Below, piece after piece: positions 35,601-49,863 of a stretch of DNA of 64,000 bases. The position numbers and the translations under genes are program-made. The notes beneath the pieces were generated by a model. That model did not search any database. It was not told where the DNA came from and was given only the letters and a program-made list of their open reading frames with translations. Within the stretch, counting starts at the first letter, position 1. Each line of letters opens with the position of its first letter. This DNA comes from Taeniopygia guttata (lineage: Eukaryota > Chordata > Aves > Passeriformes > Estrildidae), in the NCBI RefSeq assembly GCF_048771995.1, contig NC_133027.1:65347501-65411500 (forward strand), written 5' to 3'.

Positions 35601-36597
35601 ATAAAAATGTTTATAATTTTGCAGTGGAGTAGTTACTTTTTAAAACTTCTCTTTGTGGCAAGTGGGAATTATTAGGCTATTAGGCAACTTGCAGAAAGGG
35701 AGCTTGGAGCAAGGGACTTATAAAATGAATGGTCTGAATCATCCCTGTCCTCAGTCAGGGCTGAGGTGTTCTGGCAGGATTGCAGGCAGCACTGCTCCAG
35801 CACAGCCTGGTATTACTTGTGTGGAGAAACAAAGGGCTTCAGTCCTGAAATACCCAACCTGCTACTCATCAGAGAACAGGGCTCCATAGGATTTGATGGG
35901 AAGATAGGTCGAGAGTGTCTGGCACAAAGAAGAGAGACATTATAAAGAAAAGTTACTTCTGCTTCTGTTGTATATTTTGTTCCTGAAATCTTGCTTTTTC
36001 ACACTTCATATTGCGATGTTTACTTACCTGGAATTCCCAGAAGCCTGCACTGTCTGTGTACTTGCAGTCATGGCTATTTGTGTGCCAGTAGCTCATCTGA
36101 CTCGCAATTCAGAGCTTCCCAGAGATCAAAGCTGCGTTTACAAGAACTGGAGAGAAGCTATGCTGGACTAGGTCCAGATTTCTTGGGTTTGTTCTTATGC
36201 TATTGGCAGTAAATGTCTAGATTGTTTTGCAGCCATACCATCAATTTGCTGCACTGCTTATGCTGGGGGGACCTGGCACTGAATTCGACTTTGCTGCATT
36301 TATTTTATTGCAAACGATGCATCATGAGTCAGAAAGAGAGAGGTGTTAAAGTGATGGATTGTGGATGCCATCCAGGATGTATAAAGTCAGCATTTTCAAG
36401 CACAAAAGCTAGAAGCAACTGTACTGATACAGTTGGCCTGTGCCTCAGAGAGACTATCACAAAAGAAGTGAAGTGGTCCACTCAATTCTTTGATATGTGG
36501 TCTTTGAAGCCTGTGTTATTTAATAGTGAACTGGTCCCAAAAGTTATTGGCTATTTGGACGCTTTGGAGGCTTTTTCAGTTTATTTTAGTTGGGGCT

Positions 36598-36677
36598 TTG
36601 TTGTTGTTTGGTTTTTGTTTGTTTGGGGTTTTTTGTTTTGTTTGTTTGGGTTTTGTTCTTTGGTTTTTTTTTTTTTG
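36598..36677 (+). repeat. TTTTG-rich simple repeat
   Basis: Irregular TTTTG/GTTTG units ending in a T-run. It supplies the hydrophobic Phe/Leu/Val tail of the spurious 159-codon frame at 36213-36692. Confidence 0.8.
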
Positions 36678-39600
36678 CTGCAAGTACTTTAGCATTGGCT
36701 AACAAGGCTGCCCCCTTAAGACTAGGATTTGGCTGCAGCTTATGAACTGCCTCAAATAACACTTTGGGGAGTAATGAGGCTGCCTCCTCTGCTGCTGAAT
36801 CAAATACTTAACTGCTGCATGGTTGTTCAGGCTGTATTCACTGTTCAGTAATTGCTGTGTCTGATAGTGTGGCTCTGTCTTTTAAATCTGTTCACCACAT
36901 TCCTTGGTCCAGAGCAGCTCCTTCAAGGACTTGCCAAGCATACAGTTTAGCTATATGCAGAAGAGACTCCTCTCTCCACAGAATTTTGTCTGCTAGGAGA
37001 AAAGGACATAGCTGGGAGGAAAGGTGCACCAGGCAAGGTGCACTTCACAGCAGTTCTCACAGATGTGCTTATTAAAAAAGTGAATAGACAATGTTTCTAG
37101 AGGATACATGCTTCCCATGGATACTGTACAGCAGTTACATGCATAGCACATTGACACTACACTGAAGCATTTGGGAAAAGGTAGCACACTTCCTAAGGAA
37201 AATGGCCTATTCTGGAGCTGTTAGTTGAAGTTCCTATGTCTTTCCAGTAAGAACATCCTAGTGAAACTAACTTCAGCTGCTTTAGCTTGCATTTCTAGGA
37301 GCTCCATAATGATGGCAATAGAAAGAAATATTTTTCTTTCTTTAATGCTATGTAGCTGCAAATTATGCCACTTGACGAGTCTGGATTCTACCTCTCCTTC
37401 TTATTAAGGAAGCCTACACGCACTGCTGCTTAATGCTGACTTCTCGTGACTGAAACTTGCCTATTTTTACTCAACAGTGGAAGCCATGACTCTCCTGACA
37501 GCCTCCTACTGAAGAGTTTATCAGACTTCATTGCTTAGGTACATAAATGTGTGGAATAACTTGTAAGTTCTCTCTCATCTTCTAGGATGCTGGTATAAGG
37601 GAAGAAAATCTCACCCTCAAGTAAATTCCCTCAGAACCTATTATTAATCAAAATAGCTGATTAAAAAAAAAAATCTGTGGATGTAGGTCTAATTGAAGTC
37701 CAAATGTGTATAGTGACATAAACTACAGTTAAAAAAACTTGAAATCAAGTTGGCATCCTAAGGCTCTTACAAAATAGTTGGAGAAAGTTTTTTTGCTAAA
37801 ACTTTGTGGTCAAATGTGCAATTACGGGTTAAGAATAAAAAAAAAAAAATCTGCATATTTGGATCACATTGTTGGGTAGAAAGAGGGCTTTTTTTCAGTA
37901 TCTAATGACTTGTCTCAGACTACCTGGATCACCTACAGGTCTTACTTCTGGCAAATGGCTCATGAGGACTCAGAGAGGTGTGTTTCTCTCCCCTTCCTGG
38001 AATGGGAATTGCAGAACACTCTGGTATCTGTCAGCTGCCAGCCATGGTCCCCCATGTCTGGCCGTGCTTTGCCTTACACAGGTTTTCAGGACAGCCATGG
38101 AAGAGACTGAACTTTCAAAAGGGATCTTTACATTGTTGTTCTTGGTCTTAAGCCAATGCACTCAGCTGTTTTCAGCTAATGCTCTTTGGGGTTTGGGCAG
38201 TGTTTTCAACACGAGATCTGCTCTCAGTACCAATGTTTAAAAAAAACTGATCTTTTTGATGTTTATATACTAGCTTGCTCTTGGGTATGGGGGCATTGCC
38301 CTTCTGTGTGCAGTTGGAAGGACAGAGCTCACACAGTGGCTCAGGACCAAAGTCAACAGAACAGTGAAAGACACCTGACTTCTGCTTATTCTCATGCTAC
38401 AGTGACTATTGATTTTACAGACAAAAAAAAAATTTTATTGTGTTATTACTGCTGGGGGGAAGGAAGTGCCTGCTTGTTCAGATTTTCAGAAGTTTTTGCT
38501 TTTAATGTGCTAAAATAATTTTGTGAGAACATTGAATCTACAGTGAAAGCATGTCTTCCCAGGAGACTGTTCAAATTGTGATTGTTTCCTGTCTACCAGA
38601 AAGCAAGTAGTTAAAATACTGACTTTTTGGTTTAACATGTAAGGAACAGGAAAAAGAAATTTTTCTTTTTATACATCTATACATGTATGATAAATAACCA
38701 ATAGGCCAATATATTACAGAGACATTTATAGACACAAAGGAAGAGTAATAGATGGTTCACAGACAAGAAGACCCACATGGAAAGTGGGGCAGGGCACATG
38801 TGGAGATGCCTCTTGTCTTTATACTGCTGATCTGCCTCCTAAAGGTGAAGCCATGCCTGGCACTGTAAGGCAATCCTCTGCTAATCTGGGGAAATCCATT
38901 TTGTCTCAGTCAGTTGATATAGGCAATGATCAGACTTCACTCAGACTGAGCTTTCTTCCTCCAGAGGTAACTTGGAGTATAGCATTAGAAAGACAATTTC
39001 TGCTCTCTCCACTGCAGAAGTTAACTCTGGTCACTCTCAGTATTTGACTGAGAAGCCCACATTTGTCAGTGCATCCCAAATCTGTTGAAATGACTGAAGT
39101 TTATGAAGATGACTCTGACACTTGCTTGTGCTAAATGACAGTTCTTACGTTCTAGTAATCCTATTCCACGGGAACTATCCCGTCGCATCTCCTAAACTGC
39201 GATGAGGTCAAAGCCCTGTGACTGCACACAGATCACCAGTTCCTCCTCTTTTTCCTCCATATGTGTGTCCTGTGTACAAGCACCTTACAGAACTATTTGA
39301 TTGTGCCAATATCCCCATGGGGATAAAAAGGGATACCCCATAATCCTGTTTTGTGGCTGCATCTTTGGCTGTTTGTCCTGACTTGAGGTATTCTCTCTTT
39401 AACCTCCTTTTCCTAGCTAGTGTGGTTGCTATAGTTCTCCCCTTCCCACAGCCAGTCTGTATTGAACCTATGTCCCTGTCCCCCTTCCAACCTAGTTTAA
39501 AGCTCTCTCAGTGAACCCTGCTAAGAGACAGGGCTACTTGTTGCCAGCAGCCCTGGTGCAATAGAAACTGACTTAGCACCCTGATCTTTACTTGCTTAGC

Positions 39601-42515
39601 TCTTCCAGCTTATAGTATTTTACATGAGCTAGGAAAAACCCACTTAATTTTTGTATTCTTTTCCGAAGAGGAGTAGGAAGAAATCCTGTTTTAAAACCAA
39701 TTCAGAAACTGATTAGGAGAAACATCTACAAGAGCACAGGACAGTGGTCTTGTAAAGTCAACTCTATATGTTCTTCTCCTAAAATATAAAAAAATATACA
39801 TTTATTTTAGCTGGCTTTTTCACAGAAAGCCTCTACCAAGGGTTTTAATACATTCATTTTCTGTAATGTTTTGTGTATATATACATGTGTTCTGCCTCTG
39901 CATTTCTCAGCTTTCTGCCTTGAAGTCTCCCTTTCAAACTGAGCTAAAATAACATCTATCAAAAATTAGCTTCAAGGATGGAAATTCATCTTTTTCTCTC
40001 TTTCAGCCTTGGCCTTTTATGAACCTTAGTGCCTAAGTTCTTCTTGCATTAGTGCTGCTCAGTCTTTATGGCCTAAATGTATCTAGGGCATTCTGCAGCT
40101 ACTCCAGCACACTCTGTGGCTATTTTTGGCAGTGTAGCTTTTGCCTGGCAGTGCTACAGAGGGATGGCATATGCTCACTGCTGTGCATGTGACTTGATTT
40201 AAAGGTGGATGATGTGGTTTTGTTTATGTATATGTATAAGTCAGAATTTTAAAAAAACCTACTCTGTATAATGTAGAAACCTGTACAAATATAATATGCT
40301 TGACTGCATGAGTTTTTATTCTCCTTTTCTATGTAATTGTATGCTCAGTGAACTGTGCATTAGAAAGTGAATTAGCAAGTTAATTTACCCTACATGCCAG
40401 TGATAGAATAGCTTTTACCTCCTCAGGCCATGTGATCTGAACTGTGTGTGAATGTGTCACAATACACAAACACTCCTTTTAGAACCACTGCTGGGAGGGG
40501 TGTTGTTAGTTTAACCTGTTCTCTCCCTCAGTTTTTAATTCTGATTTGCAGTCACTATCAGTGGGGTGTTTTTGGACATGCTCTGAGTGAACTGGGTTCT
40601 GGATTTGTTTGTGTGCTTTCCATACTTCATATGCTGTACCTCAAGGAGACCTCTTGCAGAGCAAGTTACCAGCTCATCATCTGAACAAAAGTAATAAACT
40701 TAATGATAGTTATTCTTCAGTATTCCTAATCTAAGGCAATTAATATTTGCACTGTATTTTGAGTTTGCAACTCAAACTACATAATGTTTAGCAATCTACT
40801 TCCCTACTATTCCATGAAACCATCAGGCTCAGTTTCATGGGAGCAGCTCTAGAGCCTTAGTTACAATTCAACAACAGAGTAGCCAGTCCCCCAGCAAAAT
40901 TTGGTTTCAGACTTTTTCAGTTGTAGGACTGAAGAAGAATATTTACAACAGAACAAATAATTTGAATAAATGAATGAAAAAGCAGAGAATAGGAATGTTT
41001 TCATCTAAAGATGTAGACCCAAGTGGTGAGAAGCTAAGTGCTGGTTGGTGCTCCTGGGACTTTCATTGCTGGGGGTATATGGGAGGGCTCTGACAGGACC
41101 ACATGCTTAATCCCACTCTCCCAGGCTCCCTGGTTATACCACAGCCGCATGGCTGCTTCTCACATTGCAGGACAGGACTTTGCCTGCTGTGTGCCTTTTT
41201 AAGCTCCTGTGCATGGGCCAGCACACAGTGGGTGGGAGAAGCCCTTGTGCTACATGAGTACTTAGGAGTTATTATGGCTTAGCAAATGGTTAGTGTAGAG
41301 CATGTTTATTAGCAAAGAAATGGGAAGTATAGGTACCAAAATGGGAAGTATAACAATGCCATGATTTTTTTTGTGAGATAAATCTTATTTTAATTGTTTG
41401 GTAACAAAATATATAATGAGGGACTTGCAGAGGAGAATTAATTTTGGTCATACTACATAGATATGTGTTATTTCTTAGTGGGAAGTTAAACATGGCATAG
41501 AGTAGGTGGCCCTAGAGCACAGGTATTTCTTAAAATCTGGATTAAATATGCTATTAGCATTTCTTTTTGAGGATGAGGGAAGTTGTATAGCAGTTGCTAT
41601 TATTTTGCTAGTAACTATTTTGCCATATTGAGCAAAGTGTTGACATTAATGGTGGCATTATGATTGTTGAAAAGGCTGTTTTGTTATCAAGGTAATAGAA
41701 GCACATCAAGAATTACCTGATGTCCAAGAAATGTTAAAATGCCAATAAATATATTTAATACTAAAATCTTGGAAATGCCTAAGTAAACAATCTGCTTATG
41801 TATACATGCAAAAATTCTTCTTTAAAATCAAGGCCCCCATCTCAATTCAGTTTTTGATCTTGAAATGCATGTTGAATTTTTTAGTATTGCTGTAACTGAT
41901 CTCTGCATTAAGCTGTTTGAAAAGGGAGGTGAGGATGTGATTTGAACAATTGAAGGGCTGTTCAAGGTAAACATAAAGGTTCCACTGTTTGATTTCTCCA
42001 TTTTATTTGGGAGCGGGTGGAGCTGGCTGACCAAGGCCTCCTTCCCAGGCAGTGTGCTTTGCAATAGGAAGTGGGGCAGTGTGGTAGACAGCTGCCAGCA
42101 CCAATAACTGGTGGCTTGAGCGGCTTAACAGAGGCTAAGCACAAATCTATTGACGCAGAGCACAGGGAAGTGCTCCGCAGACTTCTCCCCCCTCCCTGTC
42201 CTTGAATATAATCTCATGATGCTGTGGATGTGACAAACTCCATTTTGATCAGATGTTGGGCCGGACATGGTGAGAGCGGGTCAGTTTTGGCCTCGAAAGG
42301 ATACCCTGATGGCATGCATTCTCCACACTTTCTGAAACTGCACTTTTTTCTTCTGTGACATCACCTCCTTTCTGCTTCAGGTTTGCAAAATTGCTAGCCT
42401 GAATTTTTTAAATGTAGGCTGGGAGATTGAAGCCATGCGTACAGGGTGATATGGATCATGCTATGGATGCACAGTAGACCTCTGCAGTGCAAATGAATGT
42501 TCTGTACTGAATATA

Positions 42516-42528
42516 ATGGATGAAATAG
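42516..42528 (+). other. Candidate third MAP7 first exon (weak)
   Basis: ATG GAT GAA ATA G precedes a consensus donor G|GTAAGC after 42528, again phase 1 with a leftover G. A CRE-like TGACATCA lies at 42356-42363. Against it, out-of-frame upstream ATGs lie close by at 42493 and 42497, and a four-codon match is easily chance. Confidence 0.15.
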
Positions 42529-44032
42529 GTAAGCACCTTGCTCTTCGTGTTTCCAGAAAAAGACCTTTTAAATGGCTTTCCAATTAAAACTTGTACATGG
42601 AAAACATTATTTCTAGTTGTGGGATGCATGCAGTAGTTTTCCTTTGTACTTTCACTTTACAATTAACTGTAAGCAGTCTTACATGATGCAAGGGGTTGCA
42701 GAACAGCGATCTGTTAATACATTGATATTCTAATTTTCTTTTTTTCAAGGAAGATTATGAAAATGAAAGTTTTATTTTTCTGCAGGATCTGTTAATATCT
42801 AAGTAATTAATTACTAATTATTTTATAAAACACCAGATTACTTGTTAAAGTTGACCTCTTGGTTGTAAGTAGCCATGCTCTTGATATATGGTGCAGTTAT
42901 CTATTTTCACAACAGCATTCAGTCCAATCAGTTTTAACTCCAAATCTGCAAAACAGGAAGGGGCCTGTTTGTCGCTAATGAAGTCTTTTACATAAGTTAG
43001 GGCCTACAGTTGCTAAAACAGCTGCAGTGCAACATCCCAATTAGAAAAGTACTGACAACTTTGATATCAGAATGTTTCTTTCCTTCATCCACTCTGGCAA
43101 AAGATGTTCTGTGGTATGGAAGCACTGCCAGAGTTACTCTCCAAGGGGTGAATTAGTGGTGCTTTTTGTAACTTTTAATCTCTTTAGTTATTCAACTTTG
43201 TACAGGCACAGCATGAAAACAAGAGTATTATTTTGTGTTTTCCCTTCTACCTCCATTTAGGTTATTTTCTGATGACTAAACACAGCAAAAATATTTTTAA
43301 ATATCCTAAAACAAGCAATAAACCACTTTTTGGTGAAGGTGTTTTTTTTGCTGTCTCACTTTGTCATTCAGCTTGTCTGTTTGACTTTTTGGTAGTTTGC
43401 CTGCTGTGTTTATTCTGTAAGCTTTGGGTTATGTTGTAAGGGTGTCCTTTTTGTTCACTGTGACCTGTAATCACTTAATTGCTCTTTATTTCCTTTGCTC
43501 GAAGTGCTACTTAACATACCTGATAGTGAATAGTAGCTGGATGCTATCATGCTTTCTATGTGCAACACCTTCATCTGCCCCTCATGGAATGGCAGCTCAC
43601 AGTCCCTGTACAGAGACTGTTCTTCATCCTTGTAGCCCATGTGCCAGCTGCAGCAGTGGGTTTTTTCCCCCCTACAATTGGTGTCAGGCTCTAGAGCTAA
43701 CCTGGAGGGGTGGAAGTCGCCATAGATGCTGTAAGCAGAGGAGTCAGCACCTCCTGATGTTGCCTTATGTTGTGGTGCCTGCCTTTGGCACACAGCAGAG
43801 ATCAATCAGCCCTTGCCCATCGTGGTACCACTCCCGAGGGCACAGCCCCAGCATGAGATGCAATTGTGCTCACTGAACAATCAGACGTACTAGTAATTGT
43901 GGCCTGATTTGATGTCTGCAACTTTCATTTGCTTAAATCATGGCTATCATATTGGTATTATTCTGAAAGTGAATTAAGTATGACGTTTTTTAATCTCCAA
44001 ATAAGGTTGTGAAGTTATGACAATGACTAATC

Positions 44033-44046
44033 GGGGGGGGGGGGGG
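44033..44046 (+). repeat. G14 homopolymer
   Basis: Fourteen consecutive G residues, rare in this AT-rich intron. Confidence 0.9.
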
Positions 44047-45224
44047 TGTTGAATTTATTAGTTAAGTGGGGCAGATTAAACTTAGTGCTTCTGGAAATAA
44101 AGGGTTGCTAGCACTATCTGATTGCTTATTACTGTTCATTCATGCTTAACTGTTTTCCTTGATGGTTATAAAAATTTCTCCCTTTCTATTGTTCCTGATC
44201 TTAGATTGCAGGCTTTTTCTCTTGGGAGTGGGGAGTTCAAGGCAGGGAAAAATGGGGATGTTGAGCTGTGGAGTAATTGTGAGGGGGGAACAGCAGTAAA
44301 AGTAAACTGAGACCATCCACCTCACTTTAATTTCAGAAGTAATTGGGAACTTCAGATGTGAAAAGCTGTTGCTGTAATCTGTTGTATCATTGCCAAAATC
44401 TTTGGAAATTGAATTAATCTGAAAACTTAATATTGGTTACCAAAGCAGTGGAATTCTGCAGCTATCAGATAATGCCAGAAAGTAGAAATGGGAGTATAAT
44501 ATAAGAATAATAATTAATACTTAATATAATAAAAATCATTATTGGAGGATGTGAACAGAGACAGCATTTTATTACAAGGTCTTGATTAAATAAATTAATA
44601 GGAAACAAGGCAAATCTTTAGGTCGTTACAACTTAGGTTGATACAATTTTTTTACTTAGCTATTTTTTTAAAAATCAGGATAATAAAATTACTAAATTAA
44701 GCTAGAAATTTCTATATTTTGAGGCTTTTTTTGTAGAAAAGAAGAATAAGGAGCTGATATGGAATTCTTCAGTACTTACAATAAGAAAATACTACAAAGT
44801 GAGGGGTTTTGATGTTTCTTGCTATGTCACTGTGCAGTGCTACAAAGTCAGAGGTGCTACATTTCTTAAAACCTGTGTCCAGTGACCAACATTTGCATGG
44901 GACACAAAAGCAGAGGCCAAGGCCATGTAAAGTGATGCAAGTGGGAGGGGAGGGAATGTGGAGTAGCCTGTACATTCACAGGCACTTTTCTGTATGTACA
45001 TCCTTAGCACTTAATTTCCCGCCCCTCTGGAAAGCCGACTTGTATTACCAGAAAGTTGGCATTGAATAGGGACAACTGAAGGTGTCATTTCTATGAAATA
45101 AAAGGTTTGTCCCGACTTTTAAAAACTAGGGTCATGTATTGAAATATGGCTTCACTTATGTTCTTCCTGCTTGTGGTTAGGGAGGTGTGATATTACCAGG
45201 ATGACAAGTCCATCATACATTTAC

Positions 45225-45262
45225 TGAACAAATAGGTTGTAACTGAACAACCTATTTGATCA
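45225..45262. repeat. Near-perfect 38-nt inverted repeat
   Basis: Arms CAAATAGGTTGT (45229-45240) and ACAACCTATTTG (45247-45258) are exact reverse complements around a 6-nt loop AACTGA. After one A/A mismatch, three more pairs (TGA with TCA) extend the stem. Confidence 0.85.
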
Positions 45263-46207
45263 AATAGAAATGATAATGCTTCTTTCATTTGGTGTCTTTT
45301 TTTACTTTCAAAGAAGATTTCACAGGTTTCTTGGATAAAAAGAAAAAAAGATTCCATAGATCATAATATGAATGGAATGTTTGTTTCTCCTGCATAGAGG
45401 GATAGGATAGAAGCAATTTTTTGTTACGTATTCAGAAAGCGGATCAGTTCCAGGTATCTGAATCAAAGCAAACAAAATTACTGTGGGATTTTTTTTTCCC
45501 TAGGTAGTAAAAGAGTTGAAATACACATATTGGAACATCATGGAAAAAAAACATCTTGGAAAAAGACATTTACCCACCTGCCTGAAATGCATATGCTGTT
45601 TGTTCTCTGAAAGTGTGCAGTCAATGTATGAAGCAGAATGAGACTTTCACATTTGGTAACAAATGTTCTTCGGAAGTCTTCTCTTCCTGGTTTTGAAAAC
45701 TTTAACACTAACTTGTCAAAATAAAGATGCAGCACTGTTTGAAGATCTGCCATATTTGAAATTATAATTATGCTATTAAAGGAAAGCCTGAGGATAGCTG
45801 AGACTTAGACAGGAACTACTTATGCTTCCTTTAGTCGTGAATAATAAAAATGGAGATGCTAATAAGTAGCTGATGCTTGTACTACTACTTTTATAATATT
45901 AGTTTTGGGTTTTCTATCATGTCAGAGGACATAACAGACATAGCTAATTTACAGGGTCTTGTAGCTTTGACTTTCCAACTTAAGTCTGAAAAAAGGCTGA
46001 AAAAAGCATTTGAAATGGCTCTCTACTATTTTTAATGTGTCTAGCACTTTAAAAAAAAATCCATATAATCCTCTTGAAACAGATGGCTACATACAGTGAG
46101 TTAAAATCCCATGCTAGGATTTGGGTTTTTACCTGGTACTGAAAGCAATGTCATGACACAGGGATGAATCACTGAATTTGGAGGTGAAAACTGATTTCAG
46201 TGCTGTT

Positions 46208-46228
46208 AAAACAAACAAACAAACAAAA
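46208..46228 (+). repeat. (CAAA)n simple repeat
   Basis: Four to five tandem AAAC units. Confidence 0.85.
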
Positions 46229-49200
46229 GCCTGTGGGGAACTGTGTAGTCCCTTTGGATGGAGAGCTGGCTGTTAGATTTCTTTTAGTTTGTGTTGACTT
46301 TTCCAAACTATATTGGAATGTCGGCGTTGGTGTCAACTAACCTTCACAACCTTTCCTTCTGTCAGAAAGGAAAAAGAGGAAGCTAAAATCTTTAACTTCG
46401 AATCCTGTAAATTCTTGGGATGCCTAACTAAAGACAGGATTTCAACTGAAATTTTTTGTTGTAACTCTATATCATGATAACACAGGAATGCTTTGGGAGA
46501 GGGGACTGAGGTGTGGAGAGGAGGATGTTGGTATTAGTTTTATCTAGAACTAAAGCATGGATGTATTTTTTTTTTTTGAAAGGTCAGCTGCTTTTTTATA
46601 TCTATAGAACTACAGTAGTGTTTCTAGAGATGAAGACAAAAGATTGGTGTTCTTGTCCAGATAACTGGAAATAATTTAATATAGCTGGTGATTAATGAAA
46701 GGAGCACATACTATTTCAGTGTGCTCGTTTCCTGCACTCTTTTCATTGTGAAAGGAGACAAATGAATGGAAAGGCAAAATGTTGACACACATTTAAGTTT
46801 TTGCAGTTAAGTCACTTAGGAGTTAAAATTTTTATCCTGGTGCATTCTGGCAATTAACCAGAGGTTAATTTGAGCCAATGGACAGAGAAGCTGCAGCCTT
46901 TCCTTGAATTAAGATCTGAATTGCACTAAAATGTATTTAAACTTAATAAACACAACCCCCTGTTCTGACTGTTCTACTGTCTATTTATCAAGTGCACACA
47001 AGACAATATATTGTGTTCATCAGGGGCAGGGAGAGTGCAGCCGCAGTTATGGCCTCAGCTGGGCACGAGACGTGTGCCCTGCTTGTTCTCTGCCTCAGTT
47101 TGCCACGAGTGCGCAAGCATTTGCACCTGCCTTCTCAATCAGTTCTGCTACCAACTGCAGCACTCAATGGGCTGCAAGGATGTGAATATTAACAGATAGA
47201 GAAATATTAAGCAGTTTGACAGCAGGTAATAAAGGATCTGAACTGTAGGGAAGTGAAACCTGGTTTTCAGACATATAATTTTAATGTGATGTATTGAGAT
47301 ACATTCAGAGCTTCCTTATGCTCCCCTAGTTTTCAGTGTAGGTCATTCCTAGCAAGCTGAAGGATAAAATGTATGGTAGAACATAGAAGATTTTTCAAGA
47401 CATGTCAGAGAGATTCTTTACTGGAAGCTGAATAAGTCCTTCAAGCTGGTAGTTCACTGTATCTGTTTTTTCTAAGGCTCTTACTGCAAAGCCTGCTTTA
47501 GTGTTCTTAGTTTATTACTCTAATACAGGCAAATAGTGCTTGGAAAAGAGCAACTTCGGCATCTTGGCAAGACTATACACATGTGAAAATGTCTTAGTTT
47601 TCTGGGAGTGGTTCTGCTTCCTGGTAAATTTTAGGATAAGTGTGGGTGATTCTTAAGAAGGCATGTAGGAGGTGAGAGCTCATCTTGTAGATGAAGTCAC
47701 TCAATAACTGAGTGTCTCTGGACTTCAGTGACAGGTTGCTGTTAGGCTTGTGGGCACACGCCAGATTTATTCTTTAAAATACTGGGATGGGGCACAGTCA
47801 GATTTTTTCCCCCTACTGTACTCACTTTACTGAGAGAGCTTTTCATCTTGATATGCCCCTATTGTCAATTTCTTAATGGTGCTTTAGCTAGACTTTCTTC
47901 AAACTGCAGAGCAAGCAAAGAGTGTGTGAAGAGGGATGTTGGGACAGGGAGTAGGTGGTTTGAATGTGTTACATCCATTAGGAATGTCCTGAACAAGAAG
48001 TACTGCTGCTGGGTCTGCCAGATGAGTAGTTCAGAAACTAGGTTATTGTGAAATAACTTGCTACAGTTGCAGTCGCAGATTATTTATGTGCTTTGGCCTG
48101 AGAAAAATACGGTGGTTTTGTGCTAAAGCATGTTTTGTGCCATGATAAATGCACCGCTGCTGCTTTGATCTACATTTGTACTACATGGAGGGGTATGGTA
48201 GTCTTAGGAGGACAGATTTGGAGGAGGCACTCCAGTGACTTTGTTTAATTAGATCATAGCCAAGTCCTTCCCTCAGCTGTATGAAATGCAAAGGTAACTC
48301 TTAATGATGTACACTTTAATAGCCTGAATGCATACATGGAAGCAAAGGTGATATTCCGCAGGACTACAGCAGACCTAAACATGACCTGTAAAGGAGGCTG
48401 TGACACTTGAAGCAGTCAATAAGTCTTTAGGCTCTTTCTGTACTTATTGTAGTTTTCACGGTGGCCTAGTGAGACCTGGTCCCCCAAGCCTTGCAGTCAG
48501 TGTTAGTAAGCTCTTTTTGCTTAATGAAGCTGTGTCCCCAGACTCCCAGGGGCATGCGAACTTATGCATGATGTAGTGCTCTCTGTGCACTAGTTTGTCA
48601 GCCTGGAGTGGGTGATGTTCCCATGATTTATGAAGCTTGTTCATCTGTCCTGGAAAAAATAATTTTACATATTCCGTCTAGTCCTGGTGAAGTATGTACA
48701 TTTGCAATAACAGAAGCACCTGTAAAATAGAGATTAGATTTATAAGGGTCTTTCCTCACTGCTTCAGCCTTGAAGCTGGCTGACACACTGGCCACAGAGC
48801 CCTTTGGGAGCTGGTGTAGCACAGAGTGTGTATTAGCATCAGCACCTGCCCCTTTTTTTGTCAGACCGCTGCTTCTGTCCCTTGGGCATGCAGAAGGATG
48901 TGTAAAGAGTGAGGGCAGGAGACAACACTAAGAAATTTGACCCTCTCTTTTCCCCTTCTGAAGCCTGAGCTCTACTTTCTACCTGGTTTTGCTTTATAAA
49001 AGTCTTCCTCACCATGTGGCAACTGTGAGCCTACGGCTCCACATACTAATGCAGAGGAGCTGGATTATTTCCTCTCCCTTCTGTAACTTTCTTAATTAAC
49101 ATTTTCATTACTTAATCTACATAGCTCAGCCTGTCTGCATGCCTTCTCTTGTTACAGTCTCTGAAGTAAGTGATTTAAGAATTGGTAATTATATACCTTG

Positions 49201-49835
49201 AAAAACTAATTTGTATAATCATCTTGCTAGATTCAAAACACCTGCTTGCTCTCTAGTTTCTTTTTCTCTGTGGAAAGACTGATATTATTGATGGTAAAAT
49301 TAGGAATTAACTCAGTGTTAACTCCTGTGACTTTGAGGACTGTAAGGGATTGCTGAAACTTCTTTACAGTAAATCTTCTCTACCTCATGGTTAAAACAGG
49401 AGGACCATTTTTGAGTAGAAGAATTAAATATTTCTTTTTTGTTCAAGTGTTTAAGTTTTCTGACTTAACCCAGTGTTGCTTTGCTCTGATCCCTCTGGAT
49501 TTCCTCTTCAATCCTCAATCAGTATAGCATGAAGGGCTTCTGAAAATCATACGTTGTATGATTCCCTGCGTTTCAACACTCAAGTACAGCAATAATGTAA
49601 CAAAGTCATGTCAGCAAAAGTGTTAAAATCAGCTCTAGAATGCAGTCTTGAATTAAAGCACTTTGGGATGGTTGCTGCTATTTGGTACATCTGTGTCCTC
49701 ATACCCAGAAGAGTACTAATGATGTCTGTGGTACTCAGTAAAAGAAAATGCAGTTGTGAACACCTCTTCTACACAAACAAAGCTGTAAAAACAAGTACAG
49801 TGTTGCATATGGTTTTATGAAGAAAAAAATAAATG

Positions 49836-49863
49836 CAAACAAACAAACAAAAAAAAAAAAAAA
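49836..49863 (+). repeat. (CAAA)n followed by a poly-A run
   Basis: Three CAAA-type units run into about 15 A residues, then CCCC. It looks like the A-rich end of a decayed insertion, but no element body was recognised. Confidence 0.75.

Noticed and set aside
36213..36692. 159-codon plus-strand open frame with a hydrophobic C-terminus
   Set aside because: The hydrophobic end is a translation of the TTTTG simple repeat; the rest is unrecognisable.
43424..43876. 150-codon plus-strand frame overlapping a 116-codon minus-strand frame
   Set aside because: Neither peptide resembles a known protein, and openness on both strands points to composition.
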